The notes beneath the pieces are model-generated. The model made no database searches and was not told the origin of the DNA. It saw nothing but the letters and a program-made list of their open reading frames with translations. Of a stretch of 64,000 nt of DNA, positions 33,580 to 43,116 are shown in pieces. Source of the stretch: Croceicoccus bisphenolivorans (GTDB lineage Bacteria > Pseudomonadota > Alphaproteobacteria > Sphingomonadales > Sphingomonadaceae); contig NZ_LRSE01000003.1 of NCBI RefSeq assembly GCF_001634625.1, positions 186,001-250,000 of the forward strand. The letters run 5' to 3'. Every line of letters begins with the position of its first letter. The first letter of the stretch is position 1. A program made the position numbers and the translations under genes.

Positions 33580-34353
33580 ATGGATGTACTCGAACACAAT
33601 CGCCGTGGCTGGAACGGGCATGTCGCAGATGGCGACCGCTGGACGCTGCCGGTTGACACCGACACCATTGCCCGTGCGCGCAAGGGGGACTGGAGCGTCG
33701 TGCTTACTCCCACCAAGGCCGTGCCGCGCGACTGGTTCGGCGACATCAACGGGCGCGACGTTCTCGGTCTCGCCTCGGGCGGAGGGCAGCAAATGCCGGT
33801 GCTGGCCGCTGCCGGTGCGAACGTTACCAGCTTCGATGCTTCCGACGCGCAACTGGCGCAGGATTGCCTTGTCGCGGAACGGGAAGGCCTATCGATCACC
33901 TGCGTACAAGGGTTCATGCACGACCTGTCGGCATTCGGGGATGCGAGTTTCGATCTGATCTTCCATCCGGTGTCCAATTGCTTCGCGCCCGAGATTCTGC
34001 CTGTCTGGCGCGAATGCGCGCGGGTGCTTCGCCCCGGCGGCGCATTGCTGGCTGGCTTCAACAATCCGGTGGGATATATCTTCGACTGGCAGGCGCTGGA
34101 CCGCGGCGAACTGGTCGCCACAAACCCGCTTCCCTATCGCGACATCGACCTGCCGCCAGAGCAGCTGGACGAACTGATCCGCCAGAACCGCACGGTTGAA
34201 TTCAGCCACACGCTGACCGAACAGATCGGCGGCCAGATGGCTGTAGGGCTGCACCTGACGGCCATGTTCGAGGATAACTGGGACGATGAGGGCACTGCCG
34301 CGTCGCGCCTGTTCGCCCCCTTCATCGCCACCCGCGCGATAAAGGCCGCGTGA
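33580..34353 (+). CDS. Class I SAM-dependent methyltransferase
   Basis: A 257-residue methyltransferase of a UbiE-like type. Motif I is VLGLASGGGQQMPVLAA, followed by the acidic residue in TSFDASDAQL, then FDLIFHPVSNCFAPE and the post-motif RPGGALLAGF. The substrate is not known, and the position beside ubiA is only suggestive. The start at 33580 (MDVLEHNRRGWN) is preferred over ATG 33568. The stop overlaps the rsmE start (TGATG). Confidence 0.88.
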   Translation: MDVLEHNRRGWNGHVADGDRWTLPVDTDTIARARKGDWSVVLTPTKAVPRDWFGDINGRDVLGLASGGGQQMPVLAAAGANVTSFDASDAQLAQDCLVAEREGLSITCVQGFMHDLSAFGDASFDLIFHPVSNCFAPEILPVWRECARVLRPGGALLAGFNNPVGYIFDWQALDRGELVATNPLPYRDIDLPPEQLDELIRQNRTVEFSHTLTEQIGGQMAVGLHLTAMFEDNWDDEGTAASRLFAPFIATRAIKAA

Positions 34354-35114
34354 TGGGTGCAACCCCCGCATGGCCGCCGCGCAGTGCCCCGCGGCTGTTC
34401 GTAACACCCGCGCTGGAGGCAGGCGAACATCGCGTGCTGGACGGGCCGCAAGCGCATTACCTGTCACGCGTGATGCGCATTGGCGAGGGCGATGCGGTAA
34501 TCCTGTGCGACGATGCGACAGGCGAGTGGGCGGCGCGCGTCCTTTCTGCCGGAAAGCGCGACGTGACCGTCGAACTGGTCGAACGCTTGCGCCCGCGCGA
34601 GGACGTGCCCGATCTCACGCTGTGCCCCGCGCTTCTTAAGAAACCGCGTTTTGACCAGGTGCTGGAAAAGGCGACCGAACTTGGCGTTGCGAAAATACGC
34701 CCTGTGGTCACGCGGCGCTGCGTGGCCGATGCGCTCAACATGGAACGGGCAAGAACGGTCGTCACCGAAGCGGCCGAACAATGCGCGCGAACTGCGCTGC
34801 CGGAAATTTTCGAACCGGTCAGCCTGTCACAGCTATTGCGCCAATGGCCCGAAGATGCCGTGATGTGGTTTGCCGACGAACAGGGCGCGGATGACGAAGC
34901 GATTCCGCCCGCTGCCCGCGCCTTTGCCGAACGCTTGCCGCCCGCCGGTATCCTGATCGGCCCCGAAGGCGGTTTCGACGATGCGGAGCGCGAGGAAGTG
35001 CGCGGCTTCCTGCAGGCGCGCCCGGTTTCATTGGGCCCCCGCATCCTGCGCGCGGAGACTGCGACAATTGCGGCCATGGCGATCTGGATGGGCGCGATGG
35101 GCGACTGGACCTGA
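34353..35114 (+). CDS. rsmE: 16S rRNA (uracil(1498)-N(3))-methyltransferase
   Basis: Methylates U1498 of 16S rRNA. The 253-residue protein has an N-terminal PUA-like domain (HYLSRVMRIGEGD) and a C-terminal SPOUT knot with LIGPEGGFDDAE and LGPRILRAETA, the SAM-binding trefoil. ATG 34353 overlaps the previous stop. gshA follows 58 bp later. Confidence 0.95.
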   Translation: MGATPAWPPRSAPRLFVTPALEAGEHRVLDGPQAHYLSRVMRIGEGDAVILCDDATGEWAARVLSAGKRDVTVELVERLRPREDVPDLTLCPALLKKPRFDQVLEKATELGVAKIRPVVTRRCVADALNMERARTVVTEAAEQCARTALPEIFEPVSLSQLLRQWPEDAVMWFADEQGADDEAIPPAARAFAERLPPAGILIGPEGGFDDAEREEVRGFLQARPVSLGPRILRAETATIAAMAIWMGAMGDWT

Positions 35115-35172
35115 CGCGACAGCCATTAGAAATAGCTGGCATCGATCGATGTTGCGGCTTAACGGGCCGGAC

Positions 35173-36546
35173 ATGAGCACGCGCACCCAATCGTCAAAGA
35201 GCGATCCCGTGATCGAGAGCCGCGATCAGCTGATCCGGCCGATGCAAAAGGGCGAAAAGCCCGTCAGCCAATGGCGCATCGGCACAGAGCACGAGAAGTT
35301 CGTTTACGCCAAAAGCGATTTCCACGCCCCCAGCTATGACGAGCCCGGCGGCATCCACGACATCCTGATGGCGCTGACCGAATATGGCTGGCAGCCGGTA
35401 GAGGAGAACGGCAAGGTCATCGCCATGTCGGGGCCGGACGGCACCGTCAGCCTTGAACCTGCCGGACAGCTGGAACTGTCGGGCGCGCCGCTGGTCAACA
35501 TTCACCAGACTTGCGCGGAAACAGGCCGGCATCTTACGCAAGTGAAGGCGATCGGCGAGAAATTCGGCGTCGGTTTCATCGGCGCGGGAATGTGGCCGGA
35601 CAAGACCCGCGAAGAACTGCCGATGATGCCCAAGGGGCGCTACGGCATCATGAGCCGCTACATGCCCAAGGTCGGCAATCTCGGCCTCGACATGATGCTG
35701 CGCACCTGCACGATCCAGGTAAACCTCGACTATCAGTCAGAGGCGGACATGGCGCAGAAGTTCCGTGTCGGCCTTGCGCTGCAGCCGCTGGCGACCGCAC
35801 TGTTCGCCAATTCACCGTTTACCGAGGGCAAGCCCAACGGGTTCCTTTCCTTCCGCAGCCACATCTGGTCCGACACCGATCCCGATCGCACCGGCATGCT
35901 GCCTTTCGTGTTCGAGGATGGTTTCGGATACGAACGCTATGTCGACTATATGCTCGACGTGCCGATGTATTTCGTGTTCCGCGACGGGAAGTACATCGAT
36001 GCAGCGGGCCAGTCGTTCCGCGACTTCATGAAGGGCGAACTGCCCGCGCTTCCCGGCGAGCTTCCACTGGAAAGCGACTGGATCGACCATCTGTCGACCG
36101 CCTTCCCCGAAGTGCGGCTGAAGAGCTTCCTTGAAATGCGCGGTGCCGATGGCGGCCCGTGGAACCGCATCTGCGCACTTCCCGCGCTTTGGGTCGGCCT
36201 GCTGTACGATCAGTCCGCGCTGGACGCGGCATGGGATCTGGTGAAAGGCTGGGACATGGCGGGCCGCGAACTGCTGCGCGACACCGTGCCGGAACTGGGG
36301 CTGAAGGCGCCGATTCCGGGCGGCGGGACGCTGCAGGACATTGCCGCCGAAGTGCTGGACATCGCGCGATCCGGCCTTGCCGCGCGCGGAGAGCTCAATT
36401 CCGTGGGCGACGACGAAACCGGTTTCCTTGCCCCGCTACGCGATATCGTGAAAGCGGGCCGGACTCCGGCGGAAGTGTGCCTCGCACACTATCACGACGA
36501 CTGGGACGAGGACGTTCGCAAGCTCTACGCGGTCAAGAGCTTCTGA
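35173..36546 (+). CDS. gshA: Glutamate-cysteine ligase, plant/alphaproteobacterial type
   Basis: Makes gamma-glutamylcysteine, the first step of glutathione synthesis. The 457-residue enzyme is of the GCS2 class found in plants and alphaproteobacteria, recognised by WRIGTEHEKFV, SLEPAGQLELSGAP, and MPKGRYGIMSRYMPKVG. ATG 35173 is chosen by family start. The same product could serve EgtB as thiol donor, depending on that enzyme's specificity. It converges with bamB, with a hairpin between them. Confidence 0.95.
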   Translation: MSTRTQSSKSDPVIESRDQLIRPMQKGEKPVSQWRIGTEHEKFVYAKSDFHAPSYDEPGGIHDILMALTEYGWQPVEENGKVIAMSGPDGTVSLEPAGQLELSGAPLVNIHQTCAETGRHLTQVKAIGEKFGVGFIGAGMWPDKTREELPMMPKGRYGIMSRYMPKVGNLGLDMMLRTCTIQVNLDYQSEADMAQKFRVGLALQPLATALFANSPFTEGKPNGFLSFRSHIWSDTDPDRTGMLPFVFEDGFGYERYVDYMLDVPMYFVFRDGKYIDAAGQSFRDFMKGELPALPGELPLESDWIDHLSTAFPEVRLKSFLEMRGADGGPWNRICALPALWVGLLYDQSALDAAWDLVKGWDMAGRELLRDTVPELGLKAPIPGGGTLQDIAAEVLDIARSGLAARGELNSVGDDETGFLAPLRDIVKAGRTPAEVCLAHYHDDWDEDVRKLYAVKSF

Positions 36547-36554
36547 CCGCTGGC

Positions 36555-36582
36555 GCGCTATCCGGCCCATGCCGGATAGCGC
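36555..36582. terminator. Bidirectional hairpin between gshA and bamB
   Basis: GCGCTATCCGG at 36555-36565 and CCGGATAGCGC at 36572-36582 form a perfect 11-bp stem with a 6-base loop in the gap between convergent genes. There is no clear T-run on either side, so termination strength is uncertain. Confidence 0.6.
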
Positions 36583-36588
36583 CATCAC

Positions 36589-37950
36589 CTAGCGCCAGGC
36601 GGTGATCTTGCCGCTGTCGTCCAGAACGTAGAGCGTGTTGTTGGCCACGACCGGTGCAAGGCTGATCGCCTTGCCCAGATCGGCAAACGGTGCAGCCACA
36701 CCGCTGGCTGCATCGACCGAGTAGACATCGCCGTTGGTGTTGGTCAGCCACAGGCGATCGCCGGCCAGCACCGGGCCGGACCAGAACAGTTCGCCCTTCT
36801 CGTCCTTCATCTTGCGATACTTCGGCAGTTCCGAAATCCAGCGGACCCGGCCCGAATTGCGCGCAATCGCCAGCAGCTTGGCATCGTCGGTCAGCACGAA
36901 GATCCAGTTGCCGCCAACCGCGGGGGTAGAGATGCCCGCAAGGTTTAGTTCCCAGATCCGCTGGCCGGTAACCAGTTCGTACGCCGCCATGCGGCCGCCC
37001 TGTCCCAGCGCATAGACCGCGCCCGAATCGATGATCGGGTCGGCATCGACGTCGGTCAGCGTGCCGACGGAGGTCGAGATGCTGGTCCGCGCCAGTGCGT
37101 CGGCCCACAGGTTGCGGCCGTTTTCGTAACGATAGGCGATCAGTTCGCCGGAGCTGAATCCGGCAATCACCGTGCCCTGCCCTGCAGCGGGAGCGGCAAC
37201 GCCGAACACGCCCGACTGGCCCTGCGACCCGGCCTCCGTCCACTGCACCGCGCCATCGGCAAGGTTCAGCGAAATGACCTGATTGTCCTGTGTCATCACA
37301 TAGAGCGCACCGAACGCGATCGTCGGCGAACCGCGCAGCGGGCCGGCGGGCTGGACCAGCCAGAGTTCCGCACCGGTCGCGGCGTCCAGCGCGGCAACCT
37401 GTCCGGTGCCGGTGGTGACGTAGAGCTTGCCCTCTGCATAGCTGGCCCCGCCGCCGAAGACGGCACTGGAACCATCGCCCTTCACCTTGAAGGAGTGTTC
37501 CCACACGCGGGCGCCGCTCTGTTCGTCGAAGGCATGGACAACGCCGTCGGTGTCATAGGCATAGACACGGCCGCCACCGATGACGGGCGCGGCGGCAAGG
37601 CGCTGCTTCTCTGTCGAGCCGGAGATGGAGGCCGTCCACGCGCGCGACGGAGTGGCGGAAAGTGCCAAGTGGCCATAGCTTTTCGAAGCCGCACCGCCGG
37701 CCTGCGCCCATTCGGCATTGACCTGCTGCGCAGGCAGCGCAACCGGAACCGATGCGAGCGCAGGATCGACTTTCGCGCTCGTCTCGATCTTCGACAGGAT
37801 CGGCACGCGTTCACCAAGTGTCGGCGTCTTTTCGGGACCATCCCCCTTCAGCGCGCCGCAGCCCGACAGCAAGGCCGCAATCGCGGTTGCCGCCACTGCC
37901 GTACGCAGGGCAGTCCCGCGCGAAACCCGATCATGCTTCATCTGCATCAT
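36589..37950 (-). CDS. bamB: Outer membrane protein assembly factor BamB
   Basis: A lipoprotein of the BAM complex that helps insert outer membrane beta-barrels. The 453-residue protein has a signal peptide with lipobox LSGC (Cys at residue 31) followed by a PQQ-like beta-propeller. Repeated blades are visible in GGRVYAYDTDGVVHAFD, GQVAALDAATGAELW and GDVYSVDAASG. It sits 5 bp after the YfgM-like gene, the order seen in many proteobacteria; der is not next to it here. Confidence 0.94.
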   Translation of the reverse strand: MMQMKHDRVSRGTALRTAVAATAIAALLSGCGALKGDGPEKTPTLGERVPILSKIETSAKVDPALASVPVALPAQQVNAEWAQAGGAASKSYGHLALSATPSRAWTASISGSTEKQRLAAAPVIGGGRVYAYDTDGVVHAFDEQSGARVWEHSFKVKGDGSSAVFGGGASYAEGKLYVTTGTGQVAALDAATGAELWLVQPAGPLRGSPTIAFGALYVMTQDNQVISLNLADGAVQWTEAGSQGQSGVFGVAAPAAGQGTVIAGFSSGELIAYRYENGRNLWADALARTSISTSVGTLTDVDADPIIDSGAVYALGQGGRMAAYELVTGQRIWELNLAGISTPAVGGNWIFVLTDDAKLLAIARNSGRVRWISELPKYRKMKDEKGELFWSGPVLAGDRLWLTNTNGDVYSVDAASGVAAPFADLGKAISLAPVVANNTLYVLDDSGKITAWR

Positions 37951-37955
37951 GCTCC

Positions 37956-38765
37956 CTATTGCCCGGACTGGGCTGCGGCCTGTTGCATGGCCGCTTGCCG
38001 GGCAGCGCTGTTGCGCTGGATCTGTTCGACGATCGCCTCGACATCGTCGATGGCGTCTGTTCCCAGCAGGCCCGCGACCTGCCGTGCACGTGCGCGCAGC
38101 GCCTCCGGCGCTTTTTCGTCACGCGAAATCTCTGCAAAGAGCGGACCGGCAAGGTCGGTCTTGCCCTGTTCGATATAGGCCATGCCGACCAGCTCGCCCG
38201 CACTGGCAAAGAACGGATTGCCGGGCACGGCCAGCGGCTTCAGCTTGGCCACCACGTCGGCGGGTTTCATCTCGTCATACTGCAGCGACACCAGCCGCAG
38301 CGTCGCCAGATCGCGCATCGGAGCCGGCGCGTTCCCGTCCGCCGATACGGCAGTGTAGAGTTCGGCGGCGCGCTTGGCATCGCCCTTCTGCTGGGCCACG
38401 CCCGCCTCAAGCAATTGTGCGGGTACGCGGGCACCGGCGATCTCGCTGCCCTGCAGCGGCGTCACCTTGTCGATCGCGGCATCGGGCTGGTTCGCCTCCA
38501 GCCGGTCGACCGCCAGCGTCAGTGCCACGGCCTGTTCCTCGGCCTTGGCCGTGTTCTGTGCATCCCACCACAAGTAGCCGCCAAGCCCGGCAAGGCCGAG
38601 CACGACCGCAATGCCGATGGGCAATCCGAAGCGGCGGGCAGCCGTCGTCAGCTCGTCCTGGCGGACGGCTTCGTCCACCTCGCGCATGAAAACGTCCTGC
38701 CGCGCTTCATCCTGCGCGGCTTTCTTGTCGGCGGGTGTGGTCGAACGATCGGGGCGAAGCGCCAA
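37956..38765 (-). CDS. YfgM-like TPR protein, inner-membrane anchored
   Basis: A 269-residue protein with one transmembrane helix (about residues 46-67, GLPIGIAVVLGLAGLGGYLW) after a charged cytoplasmic N-terminus and a C-terminal periplasmic TPR-like alpha-helical region. YfgM associates with the SecYEG translocon and periplasmic chaperones. The start appears to be TTG 38765 with GAAAGG upstream; the next ATG is 26 codons in. It forms an operon with bamB. Confidence 0.85.
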   Translation of the reverse strand: MALRPDRSTTPADKKAAQDEARQDVFMREVDEAVRQDELTTAARRFGLPIGIAVVLGLAGLGGYLWWDAQNTAKAEEQAVALTLAVDRLEANQPDAAIDKVTPLQGSEIAGARVPAQLLEAGVAQQKGDAKRAAELYTAVSADGNAPAPMRDLATLRLVSLQYDEMKPADVVAKLKPLAVPGNPFFASAGELVGMAYIEQGKTDLAGPLFAEISRDEKAPEALRARARQVAGLLGTDAIDDVEAIVEQIQRNSAARQAAMQQAAAQSGQ

Positions 38766-38819
38766 GGAGAAGCCTTTCCGGCAATGGGTATTCGAAGACG
38801 GGTACTCGTTAACGCGTGC

Positions 38820-38848
38820 GGTTTAGGGGCGAGCGGCAGGCTTTTCAA
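38820..38848 (-). promoter_or_regulatory. Putative yfgM-bamB promoter
   Basis: On the minus strand TTGAAA (38848-38843), a 17-bp spacer and TAAACC (38825-38820) resemble a sigma70 promoter about 55 bp before the TTG start. The remaining gap to 38924 shows no other structure. Confidence 0.45.
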
Positions 38849-38924
38849 CGCCAAAGCCTGCCCCCGCGCCAACCATCCACCGCGATCAAGCAAATCGGGC
38901 GTTAACCGTGGCTGAAAGGCCGGT

Positions 38925-40052
38925 TCAGCGATCCTCCAAGGAGGCAAGGCCGAGCGCGCCTGCCAATATCGCAAGGTGCGGGACGGGATCGGCCCACTTC
39001 GCCGCCAGCGCGGCATTTGCCTGCCCCGCCTGTTCCAGCATGTCCGCATCGCCGGCCAGTCCCGCAGCCCTTTCCGCGACGGCAGAGGGATCGGCCGGAT
39101 CGACGAGCAACTTACGGTTCTCTGCCGGAAGCAGTTCGCCAAGTCCGTCGGGGCCGATCGCCACGAACGGCACGCCTGCGGCCATCAGGGCCGGCATGTC
39201 GGGCGGAACCAGCCCGTCCCGCGCATCGATGATGGCAAGATCGAAGAGACCCGCAACCGGCGCGGGGCCATGCAGACGGGCAGTCATGTGCAGGCGGTGA
39301 AGCTGCCCCGCCGCATCGAATGCATCGCGAAGCGCCGCTGTCTCGCCCTCCGGCCCGAAAACCACGAGATGCCAATCCTCTTCCAGCGCTTCCATCAGAT
39401 CGACCAACTGGCTGCTCAGGGAAACCGCATCGCCGGCCCGCACGGCAATCCACTTTTCCGATCCGCGCTTCATCAGCCGGGGGATCGCATCGGCCTTTGG
39501 CGGGGCTTTCGGAGCAGGGGGAAAGAGCGGCGGCAGGATATGGACGCGGCTGCCCGGCACATCCCATTGCCCTGTCACCGAACGGGCCGCGGCCTGCGTC
39601 GGCACGATCACGACGGGCGTACGCGCCATGCCCAGCTTGTGGCGAAACCGGCTCCACCACCCCTTGCCCACCTCGCCAACGCCATCGTGGTAGTGCACAA
39701 GCGGCGGCAGCTTCAGTGCCTGTCCGAACAGGGTGTGCCCCATGACAGCGGGAAAAGCGTAGTCACCATGGGTGACGACAAGTTCATAGCCCCGCATCAC
39801 GCGGGCCATCCGGTTCATCGGCCCCGGCCCCGTGCGCGGCGTGATCGGCGGAAACTTCGGCCGGTGCAATTGCAGTACTGAGGCGGTCGCATCGTCGGCA
39901 TGCGTGCCGTGATTCTCCACATTGGCCGGCAGGGCCCGCACCAGCGTTCCGCTCCACGGTGCGCGCGCCAAATCGATCCCGACATGCAGGACCTTGCGCC
40001 GGCGCAGGACCGTGATCGCCTTCTTCGGCTTTTTCGTTGCTTTCCCCGTCAT
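38925..40052 (-). CDS. Glycosyltransferase-like protein
   Basis: A 375-residue putative glycosyltransferase with a GT-B-like layout. The N-terminal half contains LHVGIDLARAPWSGT and THGDYAFPAV, and the C-terminal half has LVVFGPEGE, the glycine-rich MPALMAAGVPFVAIGPDGLGEL and LLVDPADPSAVAERAAGL, which resemble the GT4 nucleotide-sugar region. There is no signal peptide, and the N-terminus is Lys/Arg-rich. It lies 12 bp after a hydrolase on the same strand. Donor and acceptor are unknown. Confidence 0.75.
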   Translation of the reverse strand: MTGKATKKPKKAITVLRRRKVLHVGIDLARAPWSGTLVRALPANVENHGTHADDATASVLQLHRPKFPPITPRTGPGPMNRMARVMRGYELVVTHGDYAFPAVMGHTLFGQALKLPPLVHYHDGVGEVGKGWWSRFRHKLGMARTPVVIVPTQAAARSVTGQWDVPGSRVHILPPLFPPAPKAPPKADAIPRLMKRGSEKWIAVRAGDAVSLSSQLVDLMEALEEDWHLVVFGPEGETAALRDAFDAAGQLHRLHMTARLHGPAPVAGLFDLAIIDARDGLVPPDMPALMAAGVPFVAIGPDGLGELLPAENRKLLVDPADPSAVAERAAGLAGDADMLEQAGQANAALAAKWADPVPHLAILAGALGLASLEDR

Positions 40053-40064
40053 GGCCGCGCCGGT

Positions 40065-40976
40065 CTAGTCGCCCTTGGCCGGAACGGAAAGCCGCTCGTC
40101 GAACAGCCGGTCGATCGCCTCAAGCACGCCTGCCTCGTCCAGCATGGGCAAGTGGCCGACGCGCGGCACTTCCACCAGTTCGACGCCCGGCATCCTGTCT
40201 GCCATTTCCCGCGCGGTCCTGCCCGAAAGAATGTCAGAAAGCTCACCCCGCACGACCAGCACCGGCTTGCCTGCCAAGGCATCGAAGCAGCGCCACATCG
40301 CGTCGACATCGACTTCCACCGCAGTGCCATCGAAGGCATCGCCGATGCGCATGTCGTAATCATATGTGATGCGCCCGTTGCTGCCCAGTTCCATGGCGCG
40401 CTTCGCCTCTGCGATCCATTCCGAAAGCTTCCAGTCGGGATAGACCTCGCCGCGCGTTTCCTCCATCGCGCGGGCCGCGTGCATCCATGTCGGATAGCTG
40501 CGCTGCACGCCGACATATTCGGCAATACGGGCAAGGCCCCGCGCCTCTATCGCCGGGCCGATGTCGTTCAGCACCGCGCCTGCGATTCGCTGCGGCTCGA
40601 ACGCGGCGAACAGCATCGTCACCAGCCCGCCCAGCGAACTGCCCACGAAGCCGGCGCGTTGGATGCCAAGTTCCGCGAAAAGGCGCTGCAGGTCCTGCAC
40701 ATATTGCAACGGCACATATGTTGCCGGATCGCGGGCATATTCACTGTCGCCACGCCCGCGCAATTCGACGCAGATCACCCGCCTGCGCATCGACAGGTGT
40801 TGTGCCAGATCGTGAAAATCGCGCGCGTTGCGGGTAAGGCCGGGGATACAGACCACCGGCACCGCACCGCTTCCATCCGGCCCCGGATAGTCACGGTAAT
40901 GCAAGGCGAGACCATCCTCGCTTTGCCAATATCCATCGCGCCAGCCGCCGGCTGCGGCGGCCTGTTCCATTGTCAT
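40065..40976 (-). CDS. Alpha/beta hydrolase
   Basis: A 303-residue soluble alpha/beta hydrolase. The oxyanion region is VVCIPGLTRNARDF, the nucleophile is in GSSLGG (Ser near residue 110), and a late GHLPMLDE gives the catalytic His. It resembles haloperoxidase/MhpC-type hydrolases; substrate unknown. ATG 40976 (MTMEQAAAAGG) is preferred over the far upstream codon. It is divergent from selO by 67 bp. Confidence 0.87.
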   Translation of the reverse strand: MTMEQAAAAGGWRDGYWQSEDGLALHYRDYPGPDGSGAVPVVCIPGLTRNARDFHDLAQHLSMRRRVICVELRGRGDSEYARDPATYVPLQYVQDLQRLFAELGIQRAGFVGSSLGGLVTMLFAAFEPQRIAGAVLNDIGPAIEARGLARIAEYVGVQRSYPTWMHAARAMEETRGEVYPDWKLSEWIAEAKRAMELGSNGRITYDYDMRIGDAFDGTAVEVDVDAMWRCFDALAGKPVLVVRGELSDILSGRTAREMADRMPGVELVEVPRVGHLPMLDEAGVLEAIDRLFDERLSVPAKGD

Positions 40977-41043
40977 TCGCGTGAAATCCCATGCCCCAGC
41001 CCCGCAACTTGCGCACGGGTCGTTCAAGTCCCACTATTGCGGC

Positions 41044-42450
41044 ATGACAGGCGAACCGCAACCTTCCAACTACCGTCCAGACACACCGATTGAAAAGATT
41101 GCCGAATGGATCGCCGATCCTGTGGCCGCTGCCGACTTCCCGAAAACGCTGCTGCGCTTCCGCAACCGGCGGTGGGATGGCGCGGTCGGGCTGGACACTC
41201 TGGACGACGAGGCATGGGCGCGGCACTTTGGCCGGTTCGAGGCTTTGGCAGGCAACCTGCCCTGCCCGCTGGCACTGCGCTATCACGGGCATCAGTTCCG
41301 CAACTACAATCCCGACATCGGTGACGGGCGCGGGTTCCTGTTCGCGCAGATGCGCGATGGCGCAGGCCGCCTGCTGGACCTTGGCACCAAGGGTTCGGGG
41401 CAGACACCGTATAGCCGCTTCGGAGACGGCCGGCTGACGCTGAAAGGCGCGGTGCGCGAGATTCTGGCGACGGAAATGCTTGAGGCACTGGGCGTGAATA
41501 CCTCGAAGACGTTTTCGGTGATCGAAACGGGGGAGAGCCTGCAACGCAACGACGAACCTTCGCCCACCCGTTCGGCGGTGATGGTGCGGCTGAGCCACGG
41601 GCATATCCGCATCGGCAGTTTCCAGCGCCTCGCCGCACTGGGCGATAACGAACACCTTGCCGCGCTGGTGGACTATGCATTGGCGCAGTATCCCGGCCCG
41701 ACCCCGCCACAGGATGCACCCGGGCGAGACGAACCGCCCGTGCGCCTGCTGCATCTCGTGGTCGAGCGGCTGGCCGATCTTGCCGCGTCCTATGTCACAT
41801 CGGGCTTCGTGCACGGCGTGCTGAACACCGACAACATGAACATTTCGGGCGAAAGCTTCGATTACGGGCCTTGGCGCTGGCTGCCGCGGTGGGAGCCGGG
41901 TTTCACCGCCGCCTATTTCGACCATGCGGGCCTTTATGCCTTTGGCCGTCAGGCAGAGGCGATCCACTGGAACTGCGCGCAACTGGCCATCGCGCTGCGC
42001 CCGATCTGCGAAGCCCCGCCACTTGTTGCCGCGCTCGAACGGTTTCCCGAACTTTTCACGCACCATGTCGCTCGGCGGTTCGCGTGGCGGCTGGGCGCTG
42101 GAGGGGCCAGCGAGGAACAGGCCGCGAAGCTCGTCGCAACGGGCGAAGCGGCGCTGGTCGCCAGCGGGATGCAGCCGGACGCCTTTTTCTTGGCTGCGCG
42201 GGCGGGAAAGCTGGGCGACGGACCCGAATTTGCCGAGGTGCGCGCCGCACTGGCCGATTGCGGACCTCCCGAATGCGAACACGATTACTGGCGCGACGAA
42301 ACGGCGCAATCGATGCTGATCGAAGAGGTCGAGGATATCTGGTCGCACATCGACAAGGATGACGACTGGACCGCGCTTGAAGCCAAGGTCACGGCCTTGC
42401 GCCGCATGGGTCAGGCCCACGGCCCGGCGCCCGAACCGGCGGGGCACTAG
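41044..42450 (+). CDS. selO: Protein adenylyltransferase SelO (YdiU/UPF0061)
   Basis: A pseudokinase-fold enzyme that transfers AMP to Ser/Thr/Tyr of target proteins and is linked to oxidative stress responses. The 468 residues fit bacterial members. Family motifs include YHGHQFRNYNPDIGDGR, LDLGTKGSGQTPYSR, FVHGVLNTDNMNISGE and the YGPW segment. Bacterial members lack the C-terminal selenocysteine, and this one ends EPAGH. It starts at ATG 41044. Confidence 0.93.
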   Translation: MTGEPQPSNYRPDTPIEKIAEWIADPVAAADFPKTLLRFRNRRWDGAVGLDTLDDEAWARHFGRFEALAGNLPCPLALRYHGHQFRNYNPDIGDGRGFLFAQMRDGAGRLLDLGTKGSGQTPYSRFGDGRLTLKGAVREILATEMLEALGVNTSKTFSVIETGESLQRNDEPSPTRSAVMVRLSHGHIRIGSFQRLAALGDNEHLAALVDYALAQYPGPTPPQDAPGRDEPPVRLLHLVVERLADLAASYVTSGFVHGVLNTDNMNISGESFDYGPWRWLPRWEPGFTAAYFDHAGLYAFGRQAEAIHWNCAQLAIALRPICEAPPLVAALERFPELFTHHVARRFAWRLGAGGASEEQAAKLVATGEAALVASGMQPDAFFLAARAGKLGDGPEFAEVRAALADCGPPECEHDYWRDETAQSMLIEEVEDIWSHIDKDDDWTALEAKVTALRRMGQAHGPAPEPAGH

Positions 42451-42516
42451 GCGCGAAAATGCGAAGCGCCGCGCCGGCATGACCGGCACGGCGTCGCATC
42501 GAACAATCGCGTCAGA

Positions 42517-42969
42517 TCAGCGGCAGCGGGTGTTGCCGCGATCGATCTCCCGGCCAAGCAGGGCACCGCCCGCCGCGCCGAGGATGGCACCAAGAGTGCG
42601 ATCTCTCGCAACTTCGTTGCCGATCAGTCCGCCGACAGCGCCGCCGATCAACAGGCCGGTCGTGCCATTGTCCTTCTGGCAGTAATAGCGGCCATCGCGG
42701 CCCCGCCACACGCGGCTGTCGCGGCGGATGCGATCTCCGCGATAATCGCGGTCGGAATAACGTTCGCCGTAACGGTCATGGCGGTCGTAGCGGTCATACC
42801 GGTCGTGCCGACCATAACGGTCACGGCTGTGAGACACGGTTTCCTGCTGATAGACCGATGCGACCGGCGCATCGAATACGGCTGCCTGCGCAACCGGCGC
42901 AGCGCCGACGGCCAGCATGGGCGCCGCGGCAAGAACGAGGCCGGCGCGGAAAAAGGGGGAACGGGACAT
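42517..42969 (-). CDS. Glycine-zipper 2TM domain protein
   Basis: A 150-residue exported protein. The signal peptide ends VAQA-AV near residue 29. A central Asp/Arg/Tyr-rich repeat tract (RYGRHDRYDRYDRHDRY) is followed by a C-terminal glycine zipper (GLLIGGAVGGLIGNEVA, then GAILGAAGGALLG) ending in Cys-Arg. It resembles the Rickettsia 17-kDa antigen-type envelope proteins. ATG 42969 has GGAG nine bases upstream. The codons for the DRY tract are themselves repetitive. Confidence 0.85.
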   Translation of the reverse strand: MSRSPFFRAGLVLAAAPMLAVGAAPVAQAAVFDAPVASVYQQETVSHSRDRYGRHDRYDRYDRHDRYGERYSDRDYRGDRIRRDSRVWRGRDGRYYCQKDNGTTGLLIGGAVGGLIGNEVARDRTLGAILGAAGGALLGREIDRGNTRCR

Positions 42970-43116
42970 TGGGGTAACTCCGGGAAAATCGTGTTTCAGA
43001 TCGCACATTCATAAATACCAACCCCAATCTGAACGCCGGAAAAACAGAACGGCTCCACACGCCGGATTGCACGCACGCTCTATCGGTGCCCGCGAATTGC
43101 GCCTAACGGGCGGATC

